DNA of 64,000 nucleotides from Adiantum capillus-veneris (GCA_014529385.2 CM043944.1:86703884-86767883), one strand, 5' to 3'. Positions 19,812 to 31,266 are shown, numbered from the stretch's first letter. The notes: generated by a model not told the origin, from the sequence alone. Numbers and translations are program-made.

Positions 19812-20366
19812 GTGATCTCTCACAAATTCAAATTAAAAACATATTTAATTGAAAAGAGGGGGAGAAAGAAAGAGAGAGAATTATCTTCATCTTTGCGGGA
19901 AGATTTCCATCAGGCCTACTGCAAATCCATAGATTTGAACACTAGGTTTATGAAAGCTTGCCTATCCCAACACTATTCAATGAGAAAAAGCATGATGAAA
20001 TGGCTAGATAAGAGATTTTCTCCTTCCACTTGGAGGATCATCTGGTCAGGATCCGGTGGAATTTTCTTCATCGATGCGGGAGAGTTAGAAGGTTTAGAAC
20101 TAAATATAAAGAGACTCAAATGGGCCGAAGATCTTCAAGTAATTGAAGTATACTTTTTCATTGGAACGGAGAATCCAGAGGAAACCCTTGTAATAGGTGA
20201 TGTCCAAGTATCACAAAATCAGTGGGTGTTTGATCAAGTGTCTAAAGTAATCTACCCAGGTAGAATTAGACCCATAGGTGTAGGCCTTGGTTTTAATGGA
20301 CCAAAAGATGTTGTATATTTTGATCCTATATCTAATCCACCCAAAGTCCACAAGATTCTAGCATAG
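19812..20366 (+). CDS. Uncharacterised 184-residue ORF in the long-LTR element
   Basis: It starts 58 bases after the primer site, where gag would normally begin. The first 45 residues are basic and charged (EKRGRKKERELSS). The rest looks like a folded domain with alternating hydrophobics: STWRIIWSGSGGIFFIDAGE, EVYFFIGTENPEETLVIGD and RPIGVGLGFNGPKDVVYFDP. No Gag motif or zinc knuckle is present and I do not recognise a family. It is intact over 184 codons in an otherwise eroded region. It may be a captured host fragment or a replacement for gag. The Met at 19812 is simply the first in frame. Confidence 0.45.
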   Translation: MISHKFKLKTYLIEKRGRKKERELSSSLREDFHQAYCKSIDLNTRFMKACLSQHYSMRKSMMKWLDKRFSPSTWRIIWSGSGGIFFIDAGELEGLELNIKRLKWAEDLQVIEVYFFIGTENPEETLVIGDVQVSQNQWVFDQVSKVIYPGRIRPIGVGLGFNGPKDVVYFDPISNPPKVHKILA

Positions 20367-21198
20367 GGTTTTCATCACCCTTGTACATAGTAGGAAGAGC
20401 AAGAGGAGCAAGAGCTTATGCAATCATGGGAGAACCAACCTTATGAATGAGGAAGATAAAAGAGCCACTCGCTTGGCCATAGTTAGCAATCCTAGATCTT
20501 TGTAAACCACATAATGAAAAACTTTGAGTTACTTATATATTATAATGGTATACATTATTCTCTTTTCTAAAATTACTTAAGGAATCTAAAGTTAAGTTAG
20601 TATTCAATCAACAAATTAAGGATTGACCTAGCAAATGAGACAGAGGTTCCCGATAGTATGAAAAGAATTTGAATTTTGAGAATGAGATAGTTATCAAGAA
20701 ACCAACTCACATTCTTGTGCACACGATGACCTTCCTTGGAAAATGACCTAGATATGAAAGTATTAAGGCATGAGACTAATAGGAAGCCGAGAAGAACTCT
20801 TGGTATGAGAATTCTTAAAACCCTTTACATATTGTTGGTCAACCAGGTTAGAGCACAGAGGGGGTACCTCTGGTGCAAATGGTGGGAGCTTGTGTCGAAC
20901 GCAGATTGCTCAGAATGGCAAGAACACGCCGAGCGCATTCAGATTGGCAAAGCTGAAATACATGATACTTGTCGAACGTTGATTGCTCTGAATGGTCAGT
21001 TAGGTCGAGCGCGTTCATGTTGACAAGATGGATATATGGATCTTTTATGGAATTGATTAAACCTAGTTTTTGAGATGATACAAATGGTTTGTAAAGGTTT
21101 TTAAGATGGGCTCAACACTTAGAGTTTCTTGAGGAAAAATTGGCTAGCAAGTAACTCCAACCAGAAACTAGAAGGAACTTTTAGAGTAATCAGTAACA

Positions 21199-21319
21199 TT
21201 TGGTAAAGTGGAAAGGTTATCCCTTCGAAGATGCCACTTGGGAGGATGAATTTCTCTTCTCAAAGATTTTTCCAATTTCGGTTAAGATGAGGGTATCTCA
21301 AATTCTTAAGTTGGGGTGA
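21199..21319 (+). pseudogene. Chromodomain remnant at the end of lost gypsy pol
   Basis: Read from 21199 to TGA 21317-21319, the sequence gives HLVKWKGYPFEDATWEDEFL followed by about 20 more residues. The WKGYPxEDATWE core is the C-terminal half of the chromodomain on the integrase of chromoviruses, which directs insertion to modified chromatin. The N-terminal half upstream (about 21095-21195) is out of frame with stops. The stop codon lies in the purine-rich tract directly before the right LTR, exactly where pol ends in complete chromoviruses. This identifies the parent of the non-autonomous element. Confidence 0.85.
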
Positions 21320-21320
21320 T

Positions 21321-24300
21321 TGTAAGGTTTCCAGTTTTTGAAACCTTAAAGATTGTATAAAGCTTAATCAAACTGATATGATTATTGAAAAAGCAATGTA
21401 AAATTGTCCGACCGTGGTAAATATTGGTATTTTTGGAATCTTAAGCACAGCAAACCCTGGGCTAGAAATTTTGAGAACAGAATTCCGATAAAATCTGAAA
21501 AAGTTACGAGCTCTGAAAGGTTACACTATGAATTTAATTCGTTAAGTAAAATTGGATGGTTTCAGTAATTATTATTAATAAAGGCTTTCTTATCCTAAGG
21601 TTCTAGAAATTACTGATATTTTCAATTTTCATCATTAAAAATCGATGAAATTAGTAAAAATCGATTCTGGAAGCTAAGGGGGCTGTGTGGAGCTGTGGAG
21701 AACCTGCCCGAGACTAGATTTCGCAGCAAGGGACGTTTTTTGACCTGTAGGGCTGCTTGGGATGCAAGTTATTACCATTTTCCAGCATGTGAGTGTCCAG
21801 AAACCTATAAATATGACCCTTGCTTCACAATTTCAGACAGACTCGGAGCCTTCACACACTCTCTCTCATCTAGAGAGACCGCTACGCAGAAATCACTAGA
21901 GATTAAGCTCTAGTTGATTAAATTAAACGATAATTAACATAATCCTTCTTAATTAGCAAGGCTAAATTAATCTATTTTCTTAATAAATTAAAGATTAGAC
22001 CTATGTATACTCAAAAATCCTCTCTTTATTAAATATTCTTTGCTGATTGTTGTAATTAAATTTAGGGATATTAAGCTAATTAATTATTATATCATATTAG
22101 GACTGAAATTATCCATATTAACCATAAATTAATGAGAATTATATTAATTAAGTTTAGATTATGTTGAGATCATTATCAGCGCTGCATTGGACTATCATTA
22201 ATCTAGGACAATTATCTTATAATTTTTTGAGTGATTTTCATAATTAATTCAGCAGAATTACACTGTTTTTTAGAGAAAAATAAAGGGAAAAATAATCAAA
22301 TTGATTCAAAATTCTTTGAGTTATTTATCAGAAGTTAATTACATATTATGAAACCCGTGATAATTATGTTAATCTCATATAATTAATTTACCTAATTATT
22401 TTAGCACAATTACTCTGTTTTTAGGATAAATTAAAAGGGGGAAATTAGTAAATTGATTCAAAATACTTTGAGTTATTTATTAGAGGTTATTTATATGTTA
22501 GGAAACCCGTGATAATTATTTTAATCTCAGATAGTTATATACCCAATTACTTTAGTAGAATTACTTTGTTTTTAGGACAAATTAAAAGAGAGAAATTAGT
22601 AAATTAATTTAAAATGCTTTGAGTTATTTATCAGAGGTTAATTACATGTTAGAAAACCTATGATAATTATGTTAATCTCAGATAATTAGTTTACCTAATT
22701 ATCTTAGTAGAATTACACTATTTTAAGGACAAATTAAAAGGGATAAAATAGCAAATTGATTCAAAATGCTTTAAGATAATTATCAAAGGTTTATTACATC
22801 TTTAAAAACTCATGATAATTATGTTAATCTTAGATAATTAGTTTATCTAATTCTCTTAGCAGAATTACACTATTTCAATAAATTAAAAGAGGGAAAATAG
22901 CAAATTGATTCAAAATGCTTCAAGATAATTATTAGAGGTTCATTACATCTTAGAAAACCAATGATAATTATTTTTATTTCAGATAATTGTTTTACCTAAT
23001 TATCTTAGCAGAATTACACTATTTTTAAAACAAATAAAAAGGGGGAAAATATCAAATTGATATAAAATGCTTTAAGATAATTATCAAAGGTTAATTACAT
23101 CTTAGAAAACCTATGATAATTATGTTTATCTCAGATAATTAGTTTACCTAATTATCTTAGTAGAATTACACTATTTTTAGGACAAATTAAAAAGAAAAAA
23201 ATAACAAATTGATTCAAAATGCTTTAAGATAATTATTAGAGGTTAATTACATCTTAGAAAATTCATGATAATTATCTTAGCCACAAATAATTATTTTAGA
23301 TAATTATCCTAGTAGAAAACCACTATTATTGAGGGTAAATTAAAGGGGGAAATAGTAAATCATGTGCTATGATTACATGCTATTTATCAAAGCTAGATTA
23401 TGTCAAGGTCAGAAAAGTATTATAGATATTTATTTAAGTCAAATTACACTAATTCAAGCTAAAAACTAAAGGGGAAAATTAGTAAATCATGTGCTATGAT
23501 TACATGTTATTTCTTAGAGCTAGATTATAGAATAAAGAGGCCGTGATAATTATTTCAAGGTTAGAAAAGTAGTATAGATATTTATCTAAGTTAAAATATA
23601 CTAATTCTAGTTAAAAACTAAAGGGTGAATTTAGTAAATCATGCTATATGATTACATGCTATTTATGAGAGCTAGATTACATGATGAAAAGGCCGTGATA
23701 ATTATGTCAAGGTTAGAAAAGTAGTATGAATATTTATTTAATTCAAATTATCCTAATTTTAGTTGAAAATTGAAGATAAAAATTATATAATTACGTTGGA
23801 AAATAATAAGATAATTACCAAAGATCAAAAATACCCTTATTTACCTGTGATAATTATACCATAGGAAATTATAATTGACCAAAAGTCCTATTTTTAGTAA
23901 AAGATTAATTAAAATAATTATACTTTTCGGCCGAAAGTTTTTAAGAAAACTATAGTAAGTGTAAACTTATGATATAAAGTTGAGGAAATGAAATCTTTAA
24001 GGTAAAATAAATAGAATACATATTAAGCTCAAAATAAGTAGATTCCAAGCTCTAGTCGGTTAATTAAACGGATAAGAAGTTATGGCATCTAAAAGGATCC
24101 GAGCCAATCCTACTCTGATGATGAGGGCAGAACTCTAAAAAGAACTAGAGCGTCACACGACGATGAAGCTGGGCCTAGTAGTAGGCGTACGAGGGGAGTC
24201 TTCAGGCACCAGTGCAGAAGCAGATGGCCAATCAATCCCAGGTGGGTTTTCCATTATTTAATCAAGTCCTTAAATAGTTTAAAGTTCTTTTATAAGTTAG

Positions 24301-25379
24301 CATTGCATACTAAAGGGGTGAGTATGAATCAGAAAAGGAATAATTGAACAAAAACGGAAGGTAACTTCCAACGTGCATCGTTTATAATGTAGGAAAGGAT
24401 TGTTTGAGTTAAAACTGATTGAATTAGGAAAGATATGATTGATCATCCTTAAGACAGCTTGTCTCAGGACACCTCCGACTCCTTGGTATAAATTGATGAT
24501 AATGATGGCTTTCTAGCCACAGATAAGTCGGTTATCCCCATGAACATTGAGTTTCTACTCCGTGTCATGTCTTGATGTTTCTACATAAGTTAGGATACCG
24601 TTTTTTTATCCTAGGAGAGTCGCCCGGTTGTATGGGCAACCGGTTTGGTGTATGGGCACCCGGAACCTTGGTTGGGGGTTTATCCACTCCGGATTTTAAT
24701 AAGGAATGGGTGTCGTTTTTCACCCTTAGGTGGTCTTAAGACAACAAGAGTACTAGTCATGGTTATTATGGACAATGTTTTGATTGACAGTACCCTATCT
24801 TAAGTTTAGAGATGTCTGTTTGCTAAAACAATGTTTTCAATACTGTTTTCAAGGGCTGTTTTAATAAAATCCTGTTATGAAGGATAAAAGGAATCATTAT
24901 TTCAATTGTGATAAGAACGTGGTAGTAATTAAATAACAAAATAATCATGTGTGAGTGCGGGGTGGTAAGTGGAGATTGACTAAGGTTGTCAATCATGGAC
25001 GGGTGGACGTGATTAGTCAGGTAACTATCCATCCCTACGCACTAAAATGTTTAGAAAAATTCTTCACTTGGAAGAGGAGTCCACCAACGGCTGTGCCCTC
25101 ACATATGTTAGGGGGAAAAAAGAGTTGGTTGAGGATACCTTAGCCCAAATTGTAGCAGTTATAGGGCCGAAATAGTTTTTTGAACCTTTAATACGTTGTC
25201 CCGTTTCCGCTGCGAGACAGGACTAGGTCTTCTTCTAAGGCTATAGACCCAAGCCATTGTCAATGGTAAAGGTCTATTCCTTGGATTTTTCTTGTTTAGA
25301 AACTCTGATTTTTATCAGACCTAGAGACCTGTCAAGGATCGCATCCCGATCTTGGTAATGGCGGGTTTTGGATCTTACG
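21321..25379 (+). repeat. Right LTR of the long-LTR element
   Basis: 4059 bases beginning TGTAAGGTTTCCAG. It carries about 7 main units of the 151-bp minisatellite (anchors near 22301, 22452, 22604, 22754, 22905, 23056, 23208) plus diverged units to about 23760. It is about 151 bases shorter than the reconstructed left LTR, equal to one unit. It ends GGATCTTAC(G), followed by TCCTG. Confidence 0.88.
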
Positions 25380-26752
25380 TCCTGCTAGAGTTATTCCATT
25401 TGTTTTGACTTCTGCCATAAGTCAGAGCAATCAAGGTATCCGTTATACATTTGTTTTAGTTTGAGGTTATCAAAACAGTCAGTAAAGGCCAGCCAAGGCC
25501 AGCAGATATCCAGCATCTTTAGAGAGAACTCATGTATCCAGATTTATTAGTCGAATAAGTTAAATTAGGTTGTGTTATAGCAATCTTGGTAATCATTCCT
25601 TCTAACCAGCAAAAGTTAGTAAATAAAACAATTAACAACCATAAAGTAAGTCCAAAGTTTAGAATAGCATTTAGAAGGGTTAATCAATTGTAGCAAGCAA
25701 GGAGCAGGCCAGATCTCTATTTTTTAAGATTTTGTTACTAGAACATGGCAACATTTCAGTAACCAGAAAGACAATGTATAGCCAGCACTACCATCAGGCA
25801 AACAGCCCTTATTCTCACCATCTGGTTGTTTTTTTTAATAGTATTTGATGTCACTCCAGCACATAGCAGAGGATCAGTCAGTACCAGGTAAGGAAGCCAA
25901 ACAACATCATATACTGATGTGAACAAAAGTGAACCAAAAAATGGCAGCAAAAATCAGTATACCACTTTGCAGTGTTCCTTAGATTAAGCCTGAAGATGTA
26001 GAGTCTAACTAGTTAGATCAGGCCAAGTATAAGCTCTCCCCCCTTTTTTTATTTTTAAGAGTGTAGCATAACTAACTGCAACCATTAAAAAAAAAGGCAG
26101 TATAGCCAGTATAACCGATTGTTTATTTTAGACAATAGTATTCGATGTCATGCTCCAGCACATTAGCAGAGGAACAGGCAGTACAAGGTAGAGAAGCCAA
26201 ACAACATCCTATACTGATATGGACACAACTGTACCAAAAAATGGCAACAAAAACCAGTGTACCATTTTGCAGTGGACACAAATGTACCAAGTATAAGTAT
26301 AACCAGTATAACCAACTGTTTACTTTTGAAAATAGTATTTGATGTCATACTCCAGAACAGTAGCAGAGGATTAGTCAGTACCAGGTAGAGAAGCCAAACA
26401 GCATCCCATACTGATGTGGACATAACTGTACCAAAAAATGGAAACCAAAACTAGTGTATCATTTTGCAATACCCTTAACTCATTGATGTTATTCTTAAGT
26501 CAAGCAAAAAAAGCCTAAAGTGAGTATAGGTAATCAGTGCTATGCAAGAAAGAAAGACCCACCTGAAAAGATCTGTTATCTCAGCCTAGTGATATGAGCT
26601 AGTGAGCAGAAGTATACTCATGATAGTTTCCCAGAAACCAAGATAGGTAAACATCCAATGACAGCTACAATTATAACTATCAGAATATAGCCGGCCATGA
26701 GCATGTTGGTGAGTACCATCCTAAGTGTAATGTTGTCCCTTGTGCTTCGCAT

Positions 26753-26754
<2 letters not shown>
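25380..26754. repeat. Degenerate tandem repeats right of the long-LTR element
   Basis: No gene. A unit of about 150 bases, starting near ATAGTATTTGATGTCA and ending near ACCA.TTTGCAG, occurs at about 25840-25977, 26140-26275 and 26328-26470. Shared words are CAGTACCAGGTA.AGAAGCCAAACA and AACTGTACCAAAAAATGG. The sequence at 25990-26150 resembles 8590-8790 on the other side of the long-LTR element, so the repeated locus predates that insertion. Confidence 0.7.

Positions 26755-26836
<82 letters not shown>
26755..26836. repeat. (GT)n microsatellite
   Basis: About 41 uninterrupted GT units. The flanks (GAGCATGTTGGTGAGTACCATCCT before, CGTGCCATGGTTGTTCCAC after) recur around the (GT)n at 54404-54484. 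Confidence 0.95.
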
Positions 26837-26837
<1 letters not shown>

Positions 26838-27237
26838 GTGCCATGGTTGTTCCACAAACACTTGGAGTGTTTATGCATGTGCTTTCTGTATATAGTGCTT
26901 TAACCACATGTGTTTTACTACAAAATTCTAACAGTATACATACGCTTTTTTGTGAATCGCATAGTGTGCCTTCTGGCATGGTTATTTTACTTACTATTCA
27001 AATGCAAATTCTCATCGTCAATTGTTTTGACATAGTACCAAAAAAAACTCAGTTTTTACCTTACTGTGCCGCACAACCGGATAGTCTACTGCATTTTTCC
27101 TTGGAATGAGTGGTTGTATCCCACACAGTGCTTCTTGTCGTTGCTTGTGTTATGCCTTGTATCGGATGGTTGTCTGTATTGCCTGGTATCGATACCGTGT
27201 GTGTGTGTGCGTGTGTTGTTGGCCCTGTAGCCTTGTC

Positions 27238-27251
27238 TTGTGTGTGTGTGT

Positions 27252-27346
<95 letters not shown>
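27238..27346. repeat. Compound (GT)n(GA)n microsatellite
   Basis: GT from about 27239 to 27318 with a TCTC interruption near 27251, then GA to 27346, followed by GCGAAAGCCAGTTGAATAGCGCTATGG. The same junction occurs at 54886-55000 and 55029-55183. Confidence 0.95.
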
Positions 27347-27349
<3 letters not shown>

Positions 27350-27450
27350 AAGCCAGTTGAATAGCGCTATGGATTCCAGAGGGTAGCGCAACTCGTTTGC
27401 AGCTTTAGCGAAAAGAGCTTGCAGAAGGATGCATCTCCGCTGGTGTAATT

Positions 27451-28030
27451 TTATACTAAGTTGATTGAACGGTGCCTTAAAAGCAGTCTCCCATCGTTAT
27501 CTCTACCCACTTTGCCAGTTTTGGCATTCGGCTCATCTAATACTACAAGTTGTTTATGCCAATTGGTATTTTTTAAGTCTTTATATATAAAAAACCTTTT
27601 TCTATGTATATACAGGTCAGTTATCCATTTTCCATAAGAAAATGTAGTGTTTGAAACTTTACTCAGTTTACGTGTAGGTATGCCCTTTTGTTTTAACATC
27701 GGATTATTTGGGGTTTGGATGACTCAAGGTATACGAGTCTTCGAATCAGGTTACAAGTTGACTTAAAGTTCTCGCGGATTGTCCATGCCAATATTTACAA
27801 ATGAAAAATAAACGTCGAAAGGGGTTCTCTGGCCTTATAATTACGTCCTGCGTGAGTGGCATCAAGTCTTATTATCATTTTACTACTTGATATAGCACAA
27901 GTTAACATCTCTTTCATGAGTGAACCAATTACTGTAGAGTAAACGTTTTTAGACATTTCATTGTAGTTGTGTCGGTGATTACGTTTGGGTCCGTGTACTC
28001 ATAAAAAAACCAGTTTATTTGAGTTTTTGT
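27451..28030 (-). pseudogene. Conserved 3' coding-like segment of the PLE
   Basis: On the minus strand a frame open from about 28018 gives NHRHNYNEMSKNVYSTVIG, then SLMKEMLTCAISSSKMIIRL, a TAA, and NLIRRLVYLESSKPQIIRC. A shifted frame from 27699 to 27451 gives MLKQKGIPTRKLSKVSN and YGKWITDLYIHRKRFFIYKD. Both are present in the second copy at about 55280-55850 with the same breaks, so they were inherited or copied in that state. I do not recognise a domain, and no GIY-YIG motif was found. It may be the C-terminal part of the PLE protein or a 3' UTR that looks coding by chance. Confidence 0.35.
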
Positions 28031-28565
28031 AGTGTTTTTATTCCATGTCAATGAAAACCTAATACAAACAAAGATGCCTACATGCATATGGAGTCCAAGT
28101 CACCAAATAAATTACAAATTAAGGGGCTTGTCTATGCCAGAAGGAAAAAAAAAGGGGGGAGTTTTGGCTGTGAAATCCATCATCTTGTCCTACATTTGAG
28201 ATATCCGTTCTGCTATCAATCATCCGTCAATGATTTTGTTTCCTGTGTCATGTTTAGAAAAAAAATGTTAACAAACCCTTTGATAATATGTAAGCACTTG
28301 TGTGTTGTGTGGTTGTGTGTCCATAATATCTCCCCATGTTTGTGTATGTGTGTGTGTCTCAAAAGATGTGTTCATACTTCACATAAGTAGGGATTGAGTC
28401 GAGTATGGTAATCAAGGAGCAGATTTTAAAAAATACAGTATAGAGTGTTGAGCCTAGAGCGAGGGATTGACCCTATAACCATGGGTGTGTGGGTTGGGAA
28501 TTGAGTGGGGGTGGATGTGTGTACTATGCCAGTGTGTTGGTTATCATGCATCCCATGTTCCATAC

Positions 28566-28568
<3 letters not shown>

Positions 28569-28647
<79 letters not shown>
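28569..28647. repeat. (GT)n microsatellite after the PLE RT
   Basis: About 39 GT units. On the minus strand it is (CA)n lying about 200 bases past the last RT stop. A matching tract at 56411-56466 marks where similarity between the two 3' copies stops. Confidence 0.95.
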
Positions 28648-28648
<1 letters not shown>

Positions 28649-28857
28649 CCCTCCCCCATCCCTGAGGAAAGGTGCACTTGGTGGAGGATAGGCCACCAAG
28701 TGGACATATCCTCTACCAATTATCTGTTTTAAGGTATTGATGGTAAACCTAATGCCTGGGAAATGATTTCCCTCGATGAAATTAATAATACATGTAATTA
28801 TATTCTCTTTTTTGAACCCATTTTCTACAAACATAGAGATTAGTTTATTTAAATCCG

Positions 28858-30010
28858 TTATCGCGTACGATTCTTGGGATGCATTATATAATATGGGAAG
28901 AACTTGTGATATGCATACATTATATATGCCATCCTTTTTGGCCGATTACTGGCTGCATGAATAAATGACACATTAGGGCATGGCAACTTATCTTTTTTCC
29001 ATGCGGTGTATGTTATATACTCTCCTTCAATTGAATCGCACAACTGGATATGTGTATTTAAATTTGTGGTTTGGTTTTTCTTGTGTGTGGCTTTAATCCC
29101 AATAATGTCCAAAGGGTAAATTGTAAAGGGGTGCTCTTGGGACAAGGGTTTTTGGTGATTTAAACATTGTGAAATAAATGGATTATTAACAAATAGCAAA
29201 TCATCCATATACCTCCATGAATACAAGAATGCCTTCATCATATCAAATTGTGTAAGCCGAGATAGCTTTTTTATGTACTAAATTTCATACCATGCTAAAT
29301 ATAGATTACACCATAATGGTGAACAATTATATCCCATTGGTATACCCTTCTCCTGGCGATAAATATGTGTGCCTAATTTTGTAAAGAAATTATCAAGAAC
29401 AAACTCATTGATGTTATGTAAATACTCAAATGTCCAGACCACTTATCTTTTCTTTTTGGTAAGCACAATTTGTTTGCGGCATTTCTTAAATCCAAGATAT
29501 TTCATAGTTTTTATGAGTTTAATAATGTTGTCTTGAACCTCGAGCAGACCATGCGTGCCTTTATGAGGGATAGCCTCATAACAAGATGTTATATCAAAGG
29601 AATGAATGTTTGTAATACGCTTTGGTAGATTAATCAAAAAATCGTATTGATTATTAATCATCCAATATCCATTAGTTTGTGTTTCAGAAAACAATTGTAT
29701 CTTTTTATGTATAGTTTCGATGTACTCTATAAACCCTAGTATTAGTCCATTGAGTAATTTAGTGATTATATTTGTAGTGGGAGAAAATACACAATTATGC
29801 GCATTAGTGATCCATCTGAAATTCATTTTATGGGTTTTAAAATTTCCCATAAGATATGGGAGAGAGGACATAGATGGTGTATCTAACCCAATCTCTTGGG
29901 TATAAGTTCCTATGGCCTAGCAGATTTCCTCCTCTTGTGAAGAAAGAAGATGGAATTCGGGGCTTTCTAGCCTTTTCCTTGCTGCTAATTGAATGAGTTT
30001 CGTACATATG
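28858..30010 (-). pseudogene. Penelope-like reverse transcriptase core
   Basis: RT for target-primed or telomere-type cDNA synthesis. In minus-strand order: MGNFKTHKMNFRWITNAHN (fingers), SFDITSCYEAIPH with the motif A Asp (about 29570-29610), EKGIPMGYNCSPLWCNLYL (motif B, about 29285-29350), RYMDDLLFVNNP (YMDD, 29200-29211), then YPLDIIGIKATH and FIHAASNRPKRMAYIMYAYH. The FDxxxCYExIP form and the PMGxxCSPxxxNLYLxxYE block are Penelope/TERT-like, not LINE or LTR-like. Stops in one constant frame: TAG 29917-29919, TAA 29440-29442, TAG 29278-29280. The frame continues across the copia insertion into 35564-36347. Confidence 0.85.
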
Positions 30011-30202
30011 TGAAGGAGTACGAGCGGAAGTGCGATGCGAGAGAGAGTGCGAGAAGAAGAGCACGACGATATGGTGAACTCGCTCTACTGTAATGTGTAG
30101 AGCATAGTGAGTTCTTATTAGGTTTTTACAAAAGAATATGTGTACATACCTGGCGGCCCGCCCACTTACCTGGGCGACCACATTGGGCTTTATACCCCAA
30201 CA
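30011..30202 (-). repeat. 3' LTR of the minus-strand copia
   Basis: 192 bases, TGTTGGGG...CCTTCA read on the minus strand. It is flanked by the ATATG target copy at 30006-30010. Confidence 0.95.
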
Positions 30203-30291
30203 ACCTCCCACTTAAAGTCCAATGTGGTACTTTAAGTGTGAGAGAAGCTACTATACAAGCTAATATACAAGAGATGTAGAGAAGTGATGTA

Positions 30292-31266
30292 CTACCCTAC
30301 ACCTAACTGCTTGCGAAAATGCGCAAAGCTCTCTGAGGGAAGTCCTTTTGTAAGTAGATCAGCAGGATTTTCTATGGTGTGAACTTTGACAAGCTGAAGT
30401 TGCTTATCCTCGAGCATTTCCTTGATGAAATGATACTTCACATCCACATGCTTTGTCTTTGAGTGATAAACTGGATTGCGAGCCAATTGTATAGCACTTT
30501 GACTATCACAATATAACACAGGCATCTCTTCTTTGATTCCCAAATCTGTTACTAGTTGATTAAGCCAAATTGATTCTTTGCATGCCTCTGATGCTGCAAC
30601 GTATTCAGCCTCTGTAGTAGACTGAGTAACACAATCTTGTAATCTAGAACGCCATGATACTGCTCCACCAGCCAATGTAAAGACATACCCTGACGTAGAC
30701 CTTCGATTGTCTAAGTCACCTGCATAATCTGAGTCTGTAAAACCCTTTACACTTAGCTCCTGACTCCCATAGCATATACGCATACTCTTTGTAGCTTTCA
30801 GGTATCTCAATATTCCTTTCACTGCCTCCCAATGTTTCTTGCCTAGGTTTGACATGTATCGACTTACTACTCCCATTGCAAATGCAATGTTTGGGCGAGT
30901 AGCAATCATTGCATACATCAAACTACCCACTACAGATGCATATGGAATCTTATCCATTTCAGCCTGTTCTTTCTCAGACACAGGACAATCTTGTTTGCTA
31001 AGTTTCACATATGGTGGCAATGGAACACTCAATGCCTTTCCCTTCTCCATATTGAAACGTTGCAAAACCTTGTCAATATACTCTGTTTGAGATAACCAAA
31101 TCAACTTCTTTGATCTGTCTCTCTCAATGCGCATACCAAGTATATGACTTGCCTCACCCATGTCTTTCATGTCAAACGATTTTGCCATCTTTGACTTCAA
31201 AGCTGAAATTTCTTCCAAGTGCTTGCCAGCAATCAACATGTCATCCACATACAAAATAAGGATCAA
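30292..31266 (-). pseudogene. pol: Copia RT palm/thumb and RNase H
   Basis: Contains MILILYVDDMLIAGKHLEE (catalytic YVDD), RYLKATKSMRI, then RNase H: FTDSDYAGDLDNRRSTSGY (first Asp), TEAEYVAASEACKE (Glu), YCDSQSAIQLARNP (third Asp) and NPADLLTKGL at the end. The frame is the same as 31453-31671 upstream, broken only by a TGA directly before this segment (AKDGS-stop-LILILYVDD). TAA near 30292 is the natural end of pol, about 80 bases before the purine tract. Confidence 0.93.

Larger units (their letters stand above)
19741..21320 (+). other. Internal region of the long-LTR element
   Basis: 1580 bases from primer site to polypurine tract. It contains the 184-codon ORF at 19812, a pair of about 65-base direct repeats near 20890-21020 (GTCGAACG..GATTGCTC.GAATGG), and the chromodomain remnant before the right LTR. 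No protease, RT or integrase catalytic motif is visible. Confidence 0.8.
10390..25379 (+). mobile_element. Non-autonomous Ty3/gypsy-derived element with 4-kb LTRs (LARD-like)
   Basis: Two copies of a sequence starting TGTAAGGTTTCCAG flank a 1580-base internal region. The left LTR spans 10390-19740 including a nested copia; without it about 4210 bases remain. The right LTR is 21321-25379 (4059 bases). A primer site TGGTATCAGAGC follows the left LTR at 19743, and a purine-rich tract (AAGTTGGGGTGA) precedes the right LTR. The ends suggest TGTAAG...CTTACA. The target duplication is TCCTA (10385-10389) against TCCTG (25380-25384), with one mismatch. Internal coding is nearly gone, but a chromodomain end survives, so the parent was a chromovirus, perhaps of the long-LTR Tekay/Del type. 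Movement would need proteins supplied by another element. Confidence 0.88.

Noticed and set aside
26618-27391. Many ORFs encoding poly Cys-Val, His-Thr or Leu-Ser
   Set aside because: They are translations of (GT)n, (CA)n and (CT)n microsatellites and hold no gene.
28426-28834. C-terminal GIY-YIG endonuclease of the PLE
   Set aside because: Searched both strands from 27.4 to 28.9 kb; no G-I/V-Y...Y-I/V-G pair with the following Arg/His/Glu pattern was found.
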